DNA of 64,000 bases, from NCBI GenBank assembly GCA_964196195.1, contig CAXMSE010000087.1, forward strand, positions 8,954 through 72,953, in the 5' to 3' direction. This document shows, piece after piece, positions 1-9,462 of the stretch. This stretch comes from OFTM10 sp964196195 (GTDB lineage: Bacteria > Actinomycetota > Acidimicrobiia > Acidimicrobiales > Aldehydirespiratoraceae). Position numbers and translations under genes: made by a program. Under the pieces are notes generated by a model, which worked only from the letters and a program-made list of their open reading frames with translations, did no database searches and had not been told where the DNA came from. Within the stretch, counting starts at the first letter, position 1. Each line of letters opens with the position of its first letter.

Positions 1-1
1 G

Positions 2-133
2 TCCTACCTCGCCAGCGTTGATTCTAAATGGGGTCGCATCTGGGTCGAGTTCACCGATGGGCGAAGCGGTGCCATCGCGCTTGGTCTAATCGATATTCCG
101 GGCCTCGAATCCACCGAGCTGAGGATCTTCTGA
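2..133 (+). CDS. 3' end of an unidentified protein (partial)
   Basis: An open frame enters from the left edge and ends in TGA at 131-133, giving 43 residues of ordinary composition that end in ESTELRIF. The product is not recognised. Its last 48 bases overlap, on the opposite strand, the end of the convergent MFS gene. The overlapped part of that transporter is only its hydrophilic tail, so both readings could be real. The alternative is that this frame is just the shadow of a non-coding gap. The upstream sequence would decide. Confidence 0.35.
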   Translation, partial: SYLASVDSKWGRIWVEFTDGRSGAIALGLIDIPGLESTELRIF

Positions 134-1387
134 ACGGCGGCGGGGGCGGGTGATGATCGGATAGGCCGCGGCGGCGACCAGGGAGAGTGAGACGATCGCG
201 GCCCAGTGGCTGAGAGCATGAAAGCTGCTCAGGTCGACGATCACGCCCGAAGCGAGACCGGCGAGCGCGCCGGAGGCCACCATGGTGAAATCGGCCGCGC
301 CCTGCACCGCGGCGCGCTCGTTCACCGGGAACGCCGAGGTGAGTAGGGCGCTGCCCGAGATCATCGCGAAAGACCAGCCGAGTCCGATGAGGAACAGGCC
401 GATGAAGACGCCGAGGCTGTCTTCGGGGTCGGTGTGAGATGCCATTTCGGCACCGATGAAGAGGGTGATGCCAGCCGAGGCCACCATCACGTTGGTGGGC
501 AGTCGATCGACGAGCCAACCAACGACGGGGGAGAAGAAGTACATGCCGACGATGTGCAATGAGATGACGAGGCCGATGATCTGCTTCTCGTGAGCGCCGT
601 CGTTCATGTGCAGCGGAGTGACGATCATGACCGCGGCCATCACTCCCTGGCCGACCGCCATCGCCCCGACCGCCAGCGCAGCAACGGGGTGGGCGAAGAG
701 CTTCCTGAACGACTCGACCAAGCCTGGTCCCTTGGTAGTGCCGTCGTCGCCGCCCAGGCGGCGGGCGAGTACGAGAGGATCGGGTCGCAGGTTGATATGG
801 ACAATGACGGTCGCCGCCGCGAACACCACCATTCCCATCAGGTAGGGACCGGCGAGCTCATCGAGTCCGAATTGTTCGGCGACCCATCCGGTGGGGCCGA
901 GGGCCACCGTGGGGCCAAGAACCGACCCGATGGAGGCGGCCCACACCAGTATTCCGATCGCCTGGGCCCGACGGTCGGCCGGGGCGAGGTCGGCGGCGGT
1001 GTAGCGGGCTGCCAGATTGGTGCCGTTGCCAACTCCGATCCCGAGCACTCCCAGGATCAGCAGGGGGTAGAACTCGACGACCACCGCGATGAAGGCGATG
1101 GTGGCGCCAAAGAATGCGAATGTCCATCCGATGCGGAGGCCCGGCCTTCGCCCATGCGCCGCCATGTGGCGGGTGAGGGGGACTGTGGCGAGCGCACCGC
1201 CCACGCTGATCATGGTGGAGGCGAAGGTGGCCCAGCTGTCGCTGTTGGTCATTTCCTGAGCGGCGAGGCTGGTGCCGGAAAAGCCTCCGGCCATACCCAT
1301 GCCCGCGGCACCGACCGAAGCAATCAGCACCCGCTTGGTTCGGCGCTGGATCGCGGCGACTTCGATGTCGTCGATGATGCCGGTCAT
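86..1387 (-). CDS. MFS transporter (multidrug/metabolite exporter type)
   Basis: Major facilitator superfamily protein of about 433 residues with roughly twelve hydrophobic segments. A GGFSGTSLAAQ stretch lies in the first helix and an RHMAAHGRRPGLRIG loop matches the family's loop 2-3 basic motif. The ATG at 1387 (MTGIIDDIE) is chosen because upstream sequence in the frame is Arg/Pro-rich and unlike a transporter N-terminus. The gene is divergent from the SET-domain gene, with about 125 bp between the two starts. The substrate cannot be read from sequence; a drug or small-metabolite exporter is the default for the family. It acts in the cytoplasmic membrane, probably driven by the proton gradient. 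Confidence 0.85.
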   Translation of the reverse strand: MTGIIDDIEVAAIQRRTKRVLIASVGAAGMGMAGGFSGTSLAAQEMTNSDSWATFASTMISVGGALATVPLTRHMAAHGRRPGLRIGWTFAFFGATIAFIAVVVEFYPLLILGVLGIGVGNGTNLAARYTAADLAPADRRAQAIGILVWAASIGSVLGPTVALGPTGWVAEQFGLDELAGPYLMGMVVFAAATVIVHINLRPDPLVLARRLGGDDGTTKGPGLVESFRKLFAHPVAALAVGAMAVGQGVMAAVMIVTPLHMNDGAHEKQIIGLVISLHIVGMYFFSPVVGWLVDRLPTNVMVASAGITLFIGAEMASHTDPEDSLGVFIGLFLIGLGWSFAMISGSALLTSAFPVNERAAVQGAADFTMVASGALAGLASGVIVDLSSFHALSHWAAIVSLSLVAAAAYPIITRPRRRSEDPQLGGFEARNID

Positions 1388-1511
1388 GTCATGACGGGGC
1401 GAGGGGGAGGGCACAAAAGGGCATGACCTCGGCGATGCTACAGGCGAAGCCTGCGGACCCCGAGATCGTCTGCTCGTTGGTCGGGCGGGGCCTTGGTGCA
1501 ATACTGCCACG

Positions 1512-2018
1512 ATGGGTCCGGTACAGGTTTGGCGATCGCCGAAAGTGGAGGTGAGGGAAAGCCACCTCGGCGGACTTGCGGTCTACGCGGCAACGCCGAT
1601 CACTCGAGGAGAACGCGTGGCGGTGAAGGTCGGCCACGTGGTCGACACTGCCGAAGTGCTGAGGCTCACCGAGGAGATCGGCGATTTCAGTCTCCAGATC
1701 GACGACGACACCTTCCTATCGCCCCGCGACCTCGATGAATACGACGACATGGTGGTGCACATCAATCACTCCTGTGAGGCCAATGTCGGCTTCCGTGGCA
1801 ACGTCACCTATGTGGCGATGCGCGACATCGCTGCGGGCGAGGAGCTGTGCCACGACTACGCAACCGCGCGACTCGCGCCCTACCGGTTGGATTGCGCATG
1901 CGGAACGCCGTCGTGCCGGGGCACGATCACCGAATCGGATTGGCAACTTGCGCCGGTCCAGTCCCGTTACGCCGGATTTTTCATGCCCCACGTGCAGAGC
2001 AGGATCGACGCTTCTTGA
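1512..2018 (+). CDS. Small SET-domain protein (putative lysine methyltransferase)
   Basis: This 168-residue protein is essentially a bare SET domain. It has the NHSC motif (residues 85-88), the GEELCHDY motif (109-116, including the usual catalytic Tyr position) and a cysteine-rich post-SET tail, CACGTPSCRG (128-137), whose cysteines together with the NHSC cysteine normally bind zinc. The family transfers methyl groups from SAM to lysines. Bacterial members are sporadic and their targets are mostly unknown. The stop overlaps the TTG start proposed for the next gene (EamA transporter), suggesting co-translation. Family assignment is firm; the substrate is unknown. Confidence 0.85.
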   Translation: MGPVQVWRSPKVEVRESHLGGLAVYAATPITRGERVAVKVGHVVDTAEVLRLTEEIGDFSLQIDDDTFLSPRDLDEYDDMVVHINHSCEANVGFRGNVTYVAMRDIAAGEELCHDYATARLAPYRLDCACGTPSCRGTITESDWQLAPVQSRYAGFFMPHVQSRIDAS

Positions 2019-2908
2019 TCTCCGCGCCAGCCGTGTCCGACCAGTCGGAGCGAGGGGGCATCATCGGAGCGGTGGCCGCGATCTGCCTTTGGTCGGCGGG
2101 CAATGTGATGGTGGTGGAGACCCCCATGGCAGGCATGCAGATCGCTTTCTGGAGGATCCTGCTCGGTGCCGTCGTCTACTCATTCGCCGTCTACGCGAGC
2201 CGCGGATCACTGACCAGGGCGGGATTCGTGGCGTCGGCCCCCGCCGGGATCGTGATCGGCCTCGAGATCGGCGCCTTCTTCGTCGCTCTCAAGCACACGA
2301 CGGTGGCGAACGTCACCGTGCTGGCGGCTCTCAGTCCTCTGGTGCTTCTGGCGATCGCTGCCCGACGTTTCGGTGAGACGGTCACGCGCTTCCTCCTGGC
2401 CGTCACCGTGGTGGCCACCGCCGGAGTGGGGCTGGCGATATTCGGGTCGACTCGACACACCTCTTGGAGCCCGAAGGGAGATCTCCTGGCGATCGTGGCG
2501 ATGTTCCTGTTCGCTGCATACCTCGCCATGTCGAAGCGGGCCAGGATGTCGGTGCCCATACTCGAGTTCCAGGCCTGGCTCTGGATCGTCGGCGCTACCG
2601 TCCTTCTTCCGTTAGCGGTTGTCGATGCCGGCGGGGCCGATCTCCCCACCACCCGCCAGTGGGTCTGGCTGCTTGCCCTCCTCGCCGTGCCCGGCACCGG
2701 CCACATGGCCATGAACTGGGCTCACCCGCGAGTCCGACTCGTGGTTGCCTCCATGCTCACTCTCGCCGTTCCCGTGCTCTCGTCGCTGGGCGCTGTCGCA
2801 TTTCTCGACGAGTCGCTCGGCTGGGTGCAGGTCGGAGGCATGACGGTGGTGCTGGTGGTACTGGTTGCGGTGGTGAGGCGAGAATCTCGGCTCCTCAGCC
2901 CGCGTTGA
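2015..2908 (+). CDS. EamA/DMT-family transporter
   Basis: Integral membrane protein of about 297 residues with ten predicted hydrophobic segments in two EamA repeats, typical of drug/metabolite transporters. TTG at 2015 is chosen as start because it overlaps the SET-domain stop (TTGA) and has AGGA about ten bases upstream; a GTG at 2033 is an alternative. The family exports small metabolites such as amino acids. The substrate here is unknown. The gene is probably co-transcribed with the SET gene. Its 3' end overlaps the convergent tdh gene by 14 bp. Confidence 0.85.
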   Translation: MISAPAVSDQSERGGIIGAVAAICLWSAGNVMVVETPMAGMQIAFWRILLGAVVYSFAVYASRGSLTRAGFVASAPAGIVIGLEIGAFFVALKHTTVANVTVLAALSPLVLLAIAARRFGETVTRFLLAVTVVATAGVGLAIFGSTRHTSWSPKGDLLAIVAMFLFAAYLAMSKRARMSVPILEFQAWLWIVGATVLLPLAVVDAGGADLPTTRQWVWLLALLAVPGTGHMAMNWAHPRVRLVVASMLTLAVPVLSSLGAVAFLDESLGWVQVGGMTVVLVVLVAVVRRESRLLSPR

Positions 2909-3926
2909 CCTCGAGTACAACCTTGCTGGCCTCTCCCGACGAGAGCACCGAGAATGCATCCTCGAATCGATCGAGGGGGAAGCGATGGGTGATGGTGGGG
3001 GTGATGTCGAGGCCGGTGCCGAGCATGGCCAGTGCCTTGTGCCACGTTTCGAACATCTCTCGACCGTAGATCCCCTTGAGGGTGAGGCCCTTCAGGATGA
3101 CCTGGTTGAGGTCGACGTGGGCGTCTTGGCCGAAAAGCCCCAGTAGGGCCACCTTTCCCCCGTGGATCATGGAGTCGATCATGTCGGCGAGCCCGTCGGG
3201 ATGACCCGACATCTCGAGCCCGACGTCGAATCCCTCCACCATCTTGAGCTCGCTCATCACCGCGTCGATTACGCCGATGCCCGGCACCACGGCGCGGTTG
3301 GCGCCCATCGCCCGGGCGCGGTCGAGTCGAGCCTCCACCGGATCGGTGACCACAATGTGGCGGGCGCCGGCATGGCGACATATCGCCACCGCCATCTGCC
3401 CGATGGGGCCCGCTCCGGTGATCAGGACATCCTCGCCGACCAGGTCGAACGACAGGGCGGTGTGCACGGCATTGCCCAGGGGGTCGAGGATCGCGGCGAT
3501 CTCGTCGGGCACCGAATCGGGGAGGGGGTAGACGTTTTCCTCGGGCAACACGATGTAGTCCGCAAATGCACCCGATCGGTTGACTCCGATTCCCTGGGTT
3601 GCCCGACACAAGTGGTGCCGGCCGGCCCGGCAATTGCGACAGGTGCCACACACGATGTGCCCTTCGCCTGCCACCCTGTCACCGACCGCCACACCGGTGA
3701 CCCGGTCGCCCACGGCATCGACGATCCCCATGAACTCGTGCCCCACCACCAGGGGCGGCTCGATCGTGTTCTGGGCCCAGTCGTCCCAGTCGTAGATGTG
3801 GAGATCGGTGCCGCACACCGCGGCTAGTCGTACCAGGATCCGCACCTGACCGACGCCTGGCTCGGGGGTGGGAACATCCTTTAGCTCCAGGCCCGGACTG
3901 GGTGCGGTCTTGACGAGTGCCCTCAC
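2895..3926 (-). CDS. tdh: L-threonine 3-dehydrogenase
   Basis: Zinc-dependent medium-chain dehydrogenase of 343 residues, the normal length for Tdh. Visible are the catalytic-zinc ligands C38 and H63-E64 (VGHEFMG), the structural-zinc cysteines C93/C96/C99/C107, and a GAGPIG nucleotide-binding loop. It oxidises L-threonine to 2-amino-3-ketobutyrate with NAD+. The gene overlaps kbl by 4 bp, the classic two-gene threonine degradation arrangement, which makes the substrate assignment much stronger than for an isolated dehydrogenase. Its glycine product would join the glycine/one-carbon theme of the window. Confidence 0.93.
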   Translation of the reverse strand: MRALVKTAPSPGLELKDVPTPEPGVGQVRILVRLAAVCGTDLHIYDWDDWAQNTIEPPLVVGHEFMGIVDAVGDRVTGVAVGDRVAGEGHIVCGTCRNCRAGRHHLCRATQGIGVNRSGAFADYIVLPEENVYPLPDSVPDEIAAILDPLGNAVHTALSFDLVGEDVLITGAGPIGQMAVAICRHAGARHIVVTDPVEARLDRARAMGANRAVVPGIGVIDAVMSELKMVEGFDVGLEMSGHPDGLADMIDSMIHGGKVALLGLFGQDAHVDLNQVILKGLTLKGIYGREMFETWHKALAMLGTGLDITPTITHRFPLDRFEDAFSVLSSGEASKVVLEVNAG

Positions 3927-5131
3927 CGGGTGTCGCCGATCACTCTGAGCTCGGTGCCCACCGCGACGAACGCCGTCACGGCGCTATCGATGTCGGCATC
4001 GGTGTGAGAAGCGTTCATCTGGGTGCGGATGCGGGCGGTGCCCATCGGCACCACGGGATAGGAGAAGGCGGTGACGTAGAGGCCGTGCTCACCGAGGCGG
4101 CGGGCGAACTCGGATGCCAGAGCGGCTTCGCCGAGCATCACCGGGATGATCGGGTGACCCTCGCCCGACAACTCGAAGCCGGCGGAGGTCATCGCGGCAC
4201 GGAAACGCTCGGCGTTGCGGGAGAGTCGCTCCCGGAGGTGGTCTCCATCTCGAGCCAGACGGATCGCGGTTCGAGCTCCGCCGAGGAGTGCGGGGGCCAG
4301 GGCGTTGGAGAACAGGTAAGGGCGGGCCCGCTGACGCAGCAGGTCGACGATCGGTTGCCGCGAAGCCACGAAGCCACCCATCCCACCGCCGAGAGCCTTC
4401 CCCAGGGTGCTGGTGACGATGTCGACGCGATCGACGAGGTCGTGCAGTGCCGGTGTGCCCCGACCGCTCGGGCCGATGAACCCGGTGGCGTGACAGTCGT
4501 CGACCATCACGAGGGCACCGTGCCGGTCGGCCACCTCGCACAACGAAGCCAGATCAGCCACATAGCCATCCATGGAGAAGACACCGTCAGTGACCACGAT
4601 GACGTGCTCGGCCCCTTCTGCCCTCGCTGCCGCGAGCTGGGAATCCAGGTGGTTGTAGTCGCGGGTGTCGAACCGATAGCGGCGAGCCTTGGAAAGTCGG
4701 ATGCCGTCGATGATCGACGCATGATTCAGGGAGTCGGAGACGATGGCGTCGCCCTCTCCGAACAGGGGCTCGAACACCGCGCCGTTGGCATCGAAGCAGG
4801 CCGCGAATGAGATGGCATCGTCGGTGCCGAGAAAGTCGGCGATGTCGCGTTCGACTTGGCGGTGGAGGTCGAGGGTGCCGCAGATGAATCGCACCGACGC
4901 CATGCCGAACCCGTAGGTTTTGCCGGCTTCCACCGCGGCCGCGATGATCTCGGGATGGTCGGCGAGCCCGAGGTAGTTGTTGGCGCACAGGTTGAGCACG
5001 GCGCCCTCTCCCGCGACCGTGACGGTGCCGCCTTGGGGGGATGTGATCTCCCTCTCGGCCTTCCAGAGTCCGGCCTCTCGAATCTCGTCGAGTCGGGCGC
5101 CAATCACCGCGTCGAACGAGGTGCGACTCAT
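3923..5131 (-). CDS. kbl: Glycine C-acetyltransferase (2-amino-3-ketobutyrate CoA ligase)
   Basis: PLP-dependent alpha-oxoamine synthase of 402 residues. The PLP lysine is K245 in the TLGKALGGG motif, and the VDDCHATGF segment (about 210-218) carries the Asp and His that contact the cofactor. It cleaves 2-amino-3-ketobutyrate with CoA into glycine and acetyl-CoA. It lies directly upstream of tdh with a 4-bp overlap, and its own start overlaps the end of the S9 peptidase gene by 4 bp, so the three genes read as one minus-strand operon. 8-amino-7-oxononanoate synthase is a related alternative, but the tdh neighbour argues for Kbl. Confidence 0.94.
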   Translation of the reverse strand: MSRTSFDAVIGARLDEIREAGLWKAEREITSPQGGTVTVAGEGAVLNLCANNYLGLADHPEIIAAAVEAGKTYGFGMASVRFICGTLDLHRQVERDIADFLGTDDAISFAACFDANGAVFEPLFGEGDAIVSDSLNHASIIDGIRLSKARRYRFDTRDYNHLDSQLAAARAEGAEHVIVVTDGVFSMDGYVADLASLCEVADRHGALVMVDDCHATGFIGPSGRGTPALHDLVDRVDIVTSTLGKALGGGMGGFVASRQPIVDLLRQRARPYLFSNALAPALLGGARTAIRLARDGDHLRERLSRNAERFRAAMTSAGFELSGEGHPIIPVMLGEAALASEFARRLGEHGLYVTAFSYPVVPMGTARIRTQMNASHTDADIDSAVTAFVAVGTELRVIGDTR

Positions 5132-7080
5132 TCCGGGTCCAGGAGGTGGCGGGTGAAGAACTCCAGGATGAGCTCAGCCCGCTGAACGCGGTGCACCGGT
5201 GAGCCCGATCGACTGAGCTCATGGGTTTCGCCGGGGAAGCGGTAGTACTCCGGCTCCCGCCCCAGGTCGCGAAGCGCGAAGTAGAGCTGGTCGGCCTGCT
5301 CGAACGGGCAGCGCAGGTCGTTGTCGGAGTGGATCATCAGCAAGGGGGTAGTCATCTCCGCGGCATAGCTGATGGGCGACATGCGGGCGTACTCCTCGGG
5401 GTCTTCGAGGTAGGACACGCCGAACCACACCCTGTCGATGCCGGAGATGTCCGAGGTCATGTTGAGGCTGGCGAGGTTGTTGACGGCCCGTTCCGAGCAG
5501 GCCGCCTTGAAGCGGTTGGTGTGGCCGATGATCCAGCTGGTCATGTAGCCCCCGTAAGAGCCGCCGAGGACTCCCAGTCGGTCCGGGTCGATGAACGGAT
5601 AGCGCTCAAGCGCGGTGTCGACCACCGCCATGAGGTCGTCGTAATCGACGCTGCCCCATCCCGGCCCGCCCCTGTCGCGCCCGTTGATGGCTTGCCCCCA
5701 ATCGTGGTCGCGGCCCGAACTGCCGCGGGGGTTGGCCATCACCACCACGAACCCGGCATGCGCATACATCTGGGCCTCGTCGAGGAAATAGTCGCCGTAC
5801 TGGGTGTGGGGCCCACCGTGGATGTTCAGCAACATCGGGTACTTCCCAGCGGGGTCGAAATCAGGGGGCGTGAACAACCAGGCATCGACTTCCACCTCTC
5901 CCGAGTGAGTGGTGAAGCGTTCGGCGGGCCGAGGCTGAGACCGCGACACGAACGCGTTGGTCACCGAGGTGAGCCGTGTCTCGCTCCCGTCGATCAGGAC
6001 GAACAACTCGCTCGGTCGGTCCGGGGTTTCCGCGGTAAACGCGATCGTGTCGCCCCGCCTCGACCAACCCGTTACGGCCCGCTCGCCTCCGATCACGAGA
6101 TGACGCGCCCCATCGGGGTCGATGCGGTGGAGGTGGATTCCGCCGCGATCCTGGATCGATCCCCACAGGGTGCCGTCGGCGTCCCAGTGCGGGGGGCGCG
6201 GCGAGCTTCCGGCCATCCAGTCGCGATCGATGTCGGTGTCGAGCCAGCGGGGCGGCTCGGCGCCCTCGGTGAGCAGGCCGATCCGGCTGTTGCGGGGCAG
6301 AGATCCGGTGTCGTCGAAGCCGATCACCGCGACCACTGAGCCGTCGGGGGAGACAGCCGGAAGGTCGTAGGAACCCGATCCTCCGGTGAGTGGTGTGGGC
6401 TCACCGGCGTCGAGATCGAGGCGATGCACGTGGGTGTCGAGCCAGTCGATCTTCGGATCGGTGAACGCGGCAATAAGGCCGCCGCGAGGGTCCCAGGCAG
6501 GCGATGAGTAGTGGGCCGCGCCAGGGGTGAGGTCGCGGGGGCCGGCTGAACCATCGGTCGGCACCACATGGACGTGGGACGGCCGATCGAGAATGGGGCC
6601 CTCCCCGTTGAGCATGTAGAAGGGCTGATCGATCCGACGAGGCGGCCGTCGATCGACCTCGTCGTTGTCGTAGTGGTTGCCGCGCACCCGAGCTACGTAG
6701 GCCAGATTGCGGCCGTCGGGCGAGAAGGCGAGGCCGGCCACGCTCTCGTCGTGTTCGGCGAGCAGGGAGGCCTCACCTGGTCCGCCGGTCGACAAGAGAT
6801 AGACCGACGAGCGCGTCTTGCCCTCCTTGTCCTTTCGGCGAGACGACGTGAACGCGAGCATTCTCCCGTCGGGCGACCATCGTGGGCTGGCATCGTTCTC
6901 CTCGCCTGCGCTCACCGGCCGAGGGATGGAGTTGGCGTCGGTATCGATGATCCACACGCGGCTGCGATAGCGGTTGGCGTCGCCATCGACCCTGCTCACC
7001 ACGTACGCCACCTGGGTGCCATCGGGTGAGAGCTGGGGGTCGCTTGCTGATGCGAGGTGCTTGATGTCTTCGGGTCTCAT
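5128..7080 (-). CDS. S9-family serine peptidase (prolyl oligopeptidase / acylaminoacyl peptidase type)
   Basis: A 650-residue protein with an N-terminal beta-propeller built from TolB/WD40-like repeats (PDLSPDG-type motifs such as DPQLSPDG, FSPDGRN, VSPDGS) and a C-terminal alpha/beta-hydrolase domain. The triad is visible: Ser508 in GGSYGGYM, Asp588 in HSDNDLRC and His620 in GETHELS. The start is the ATG at 7080 (MRPEDIKHL), which matches the usual family N-terminus; a further in-frame ATG lies upstream. No signal peptide is seen, so it is probably cytoplasmic and cleaves or deacylates peptides. It is first in an operon with kbl-tdh, although its link to threonine degradation is unclear. Confidence 0.9.
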   Translation of the reverse strand: MRPEDIKHLASASDPQLSPDGTQVAYVVSRVDGDANRYRSRVWIIDTDANSIPRPVSAGEENDASPRWSPDGRMLAFTSSRRKDKEGKTRSSVYLLSTGGPGEASLLAEHDESVAGLAFSPDGRNLAYVARVRGNHYDNDEVDRRPPRRIDQPFYMLNGEGPILDRPSHVHVVPTDGSAGPRDLTPGAAHYSSPAWDPRGGLIAAFTDPKIDWLDTHVHRLDLDAGEPTPLTGGSGSYDLPAVSPDGSVVAVIGFDDTGSLPRNSRIGLLTEGAEPPRWLDTDIDRDWMAGSSPRPPHWDADGTLWGSIQDRGGIHLHRIDPDGARHLVIGGERAVTGWSRRGDTIAFTAETPDRPSELFVLIDGSETRLTSVTNAFVSRSQPRPAERFTTHSGEVEVDAWLFTPPDFDPAGKYPMLLNIHGGPHTQYGDYFLDEAQMYAHAGFVVVMANPRGSSGRDHDWGQAINGRDRGGPGWGSVDYDDLMAVVDTALERYPFIDPDRLGVLGGSYGGYMTSWIIGHTNRFKAACSERAVNNLASLNMTSDISGIDRVWFGVSYLEDPEEYARMSPISYAAEMTTPLLMIHSDNDLRCPFEQADQLYFALRDLGREPEYYRFPGETHELSRSGSPVHRVQRAELILEFFTRHLLDPE

Positions 7081-7170
7081 TCTCGCACCGTAGTGCGGGC
7101 TGAAGAGTGCGGTCATCGAATCCGCGTGGGATATTTAACTCTCGATCAGAACGTTCAAGGAGCTGCTGCG

Positions 7171-9462
7171 ATGGCGATAACGGAGTCCCCCCGATTCGTA
7201 CGTGCTGACGGACCCGACAAGGTCACCGGGAGTGGGCGCTACACCGCGGATATGAACCTCACCGGGCAGCTGATCGCCAAGTTCCGCTATGCCGATGTGG
7301 CCAGTGCGCGAATCACCAGGCTCGACGTCTCGGCGGCGAGAGCGATGCCCGGAGTGTTCTCGGTGATCACCGACGAAGACGTTCCCGACGTGCACTACGG
7401 CTCGCCCGTCCCGGATCGCACCCTGTTCGCTCGCGATGTGGTTCGCTACGAAGGCGAGGTGGTGGCCGCAGTCGCAGCGGTCGATGCCGCCACGGCCCAG
7501 CGAGCGGTCGATGCGATAGTCGTGGAGTACGAGTCCCTGCCCATCGTCGGGGACCTCGAGGCTTCCATCGCTGAGGGCTCACCCCTGGTGCATGAGGATT
7601 GGGAGTCATACGAAGTCGACGGCGATGTCGTGCAGCGGCCCAACGTGGCATCGTTTTCGTCCATCGAAAAAGGCGACGTGCAGGCGGGCCTCGACCAGGC
7701 CGACCACATCGTCACCAGTCGCTACGTCGCCGACGGCAGCCATGCCATCCCAATCGAGCCGCGAGCCGTGATCGCCCAGTGGGAGGGCAACAAGGTCACG
7801 ATCTGGACATCGACCCAGGTCCCCTTCGACGCCCGCAACGGGGTGTGCGAAACCCTGCAGATGCCCGCCAATCGCGTACGCGTCATCGTCCCCCACCTCG
7901 GCGGCGGCTTCGGCGGCAAGTGCGGATTCCACTTCGAGGCCCACGTGGCGGCTCTGGCGAAGGCCACCCGGCGGCCCGTCAAGCTGGTGTTCTCGCGGCG
8001 TGAGGAGTTCCTCGCTCCTGATCGGCGGCGAGAGGCGATGATCATCGACATCACCACCGGGGTGAGAGACGACGGCACCATCACCGCCCGAACCGGCTGG
8101 ATAGCGGTGGAGAACGGGGCCTACACCGCCGATTCCGCCTTCTTCCCCCAGCTCTCCGCCATGCACGTGGCGGGCCCCTACGCCATTCCCAATGTGTTTA
8201 TCGAATCGTCGCTCATCTACACGAACCATCAACCATCCGGTTCGGTGCGAGCTCCCACCGCGCCCCAGGCGTGCTGGGCATCGGAATCGCACAACGACGA
8301 GGTCGCGCGGGCCATCGGCATGGATCCGGTCGAGTTCCGTCGCCGCAATCTCGTCGACGAAGGGATCGAAGGTCCGTCCGGGCAGGTCTATGGCGACATC
8401 GGAGTGCGCCGCTGCCTCGAGGCCGCTGTCGAGGCAGCGGGATACGGAGACGATCTGCCTGCCGACGAAGCCATCGGAGTCGCCGTCGGCTGGTGGCCGA
8501 GTTTCCCGGGCCCTTCCGGCGCCTACATCAAGCTCGACGGAGACGGCTCGGGCCAGATCATCACCGGTGCTCAAGAATGCGGCACCGGATCGGTCATGAC
8601 CTTGCGCCAACTCGCCGCCGATGAGCTCGGCATGGCTGCCGAAGACTTCGAACTCGTCTATCAGGACACGAGTGCGGCCCCCTACGACAGTGGAGCCACC
8701 GGCTCACAAACCCTCCTCAACAACGGGAGGGCGGTTGTGGAGGGCGCGAAGGAGATCGCCGAACAACTCAAGGAACTGGCCGCCGATCAACTCGAAGCCT
8801 CCGCCGCCGACATCGTCTTGACGGATGGACGCGCCCATGTCGCCGGTTCCCCCGACAAGTCGGTGTCGATTTCGGAGTTGGCAGGCATCGCTGGCGGGGG
8901 AGAGCTGCTCATCGGTAAGGGCTCGGGCACGCCCCCGGAGTATCCCAGCGCGAGCGCCACCTGTGTGGGCGATCAGGGGATGGCCGGTTGGGCCGGCCCC
9001 CAATTCTCCTGTCACGCCATCAGGATTCGATTGGATCGTGAAACGGGGGTGGTGAGGGTCCTCGACATCTCTGCCGCTCACGACTCGGGCACCATCATCA
9101 ACCCGATCGCGGCTCAGGGTCAGGTGGAAGGTGGGGTCATGATGGGGATCGGTCAGGCCCTCACCGAGGGAACCCGCTACGGAGACGACGGGCGCCAGCA
9201 AAACCCGGGCCTGCTCGAATACAAGCTTCAGACGGCGGCCGATGTGCCAGCCATCCACACCACCTTCATAGAGGTGCCCGACCCCAACGCGGGGCCGCGC
9301 GGAGCCAAGGGAGTGGCGGAAGCACCCAACGTGCCCACTGCGGCAGCCATCGCCAATGCCATCGCCAAGCTGGTCGGCCAGCCGGTGCGCCAACTCCCGA
9401 TGACCGCCGAACGGGTCTGGACCACATCCACCCGCGGTTCTGAGGAAGGGGGCAGGTCGTGA
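7171..9462 (+). CDS. Molybdenum hydroxylase, molybdopterin-binding large subunit (xanthine dehydrogenase family)
   Basis: A 763-residue Mo-cofactor subunit. It has the GGGFGGK cofactor-binding loop, the RAPTAPQ segment in place of the usual substrate-site RAFGGPQ, and a C-terminal KGVAEAP motif whose Glu is the expected catalytic base. The carbon-monoxide-dehydrogenase loop AYxCSFR is not present, so this is not a typical CO dehydrogenase. ATG 7171 follows an AAGGAG ribosome site. It is the first of three overlapping genes for large, FAD and 2Fe-2S subunits. The enzyme hydroxylates an N-heterocycle or aldehyde; the exact substrate cannot be told from sequence. No Tat signal, so cytoplasmic. 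Confidence 0.9.
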   Translation: MAITESPRFVRADGPDKVTGSGRYTADMNLTGQLIAKFRYADVASARITRLDVSAARAMPGVFSVITDEDVPDVHYGSPVPDRTLFARDVVRYEGEVVAAVAAVDAATAQRAVDAIVVEYESLPIVGDLEASIAEGSPLVHEDWESYEVDGDVVQRPNVASFSSIEKGDVQAGLDQADHIVTSRYVADGSHAIPIEPRAVIAQWEGNKVTIWTSTQVPFDARNGVCETLQMPANRVRVIVPHLGGGFGGKCGFHFEAHVAALAKATRRPVKLVFSRREEFLAPDRRREAMIIDITTGVRDDGTITARTGWIAVENGAYTADSAFFPQLSAMHVAGPYAIPNVFIESSLIYTNHQPSGSVRAPTAPQACWASESHNDEVARAIGMDPVEFRRRNLVDEGIEGPSGQVYGDIGVRRCLEAAVEAAGYGDDLPADEAIGVAVGWWPSFPGPSGAYIKLDGDGSGQIITGAQECGTGSVMTLRQLAADELGMAAEDFELVYQDTSAAPYDSGATGSQTLLNNGRAVVEGAKEIAEQLKELAADQLEASAADIVLTDGRAHVAGSPDKSVSISELAGIAGGGELLIGKGSGTPPEYPSASATCVGDQGMAGWAGPQFSCHAIRIRLDRETGVVRVLDISAAHDSGTIINPIAAQGQVEGGVMMGIGQALTEGTRYGDDGRQQNPGLLEYKLQTAADVPAIHTTFIEVPDPNAGPRGAKGVAEAPNVPTAAAIANAIAKLVGQPVRQLPMTAERVWTTSTRGSEEGGRS

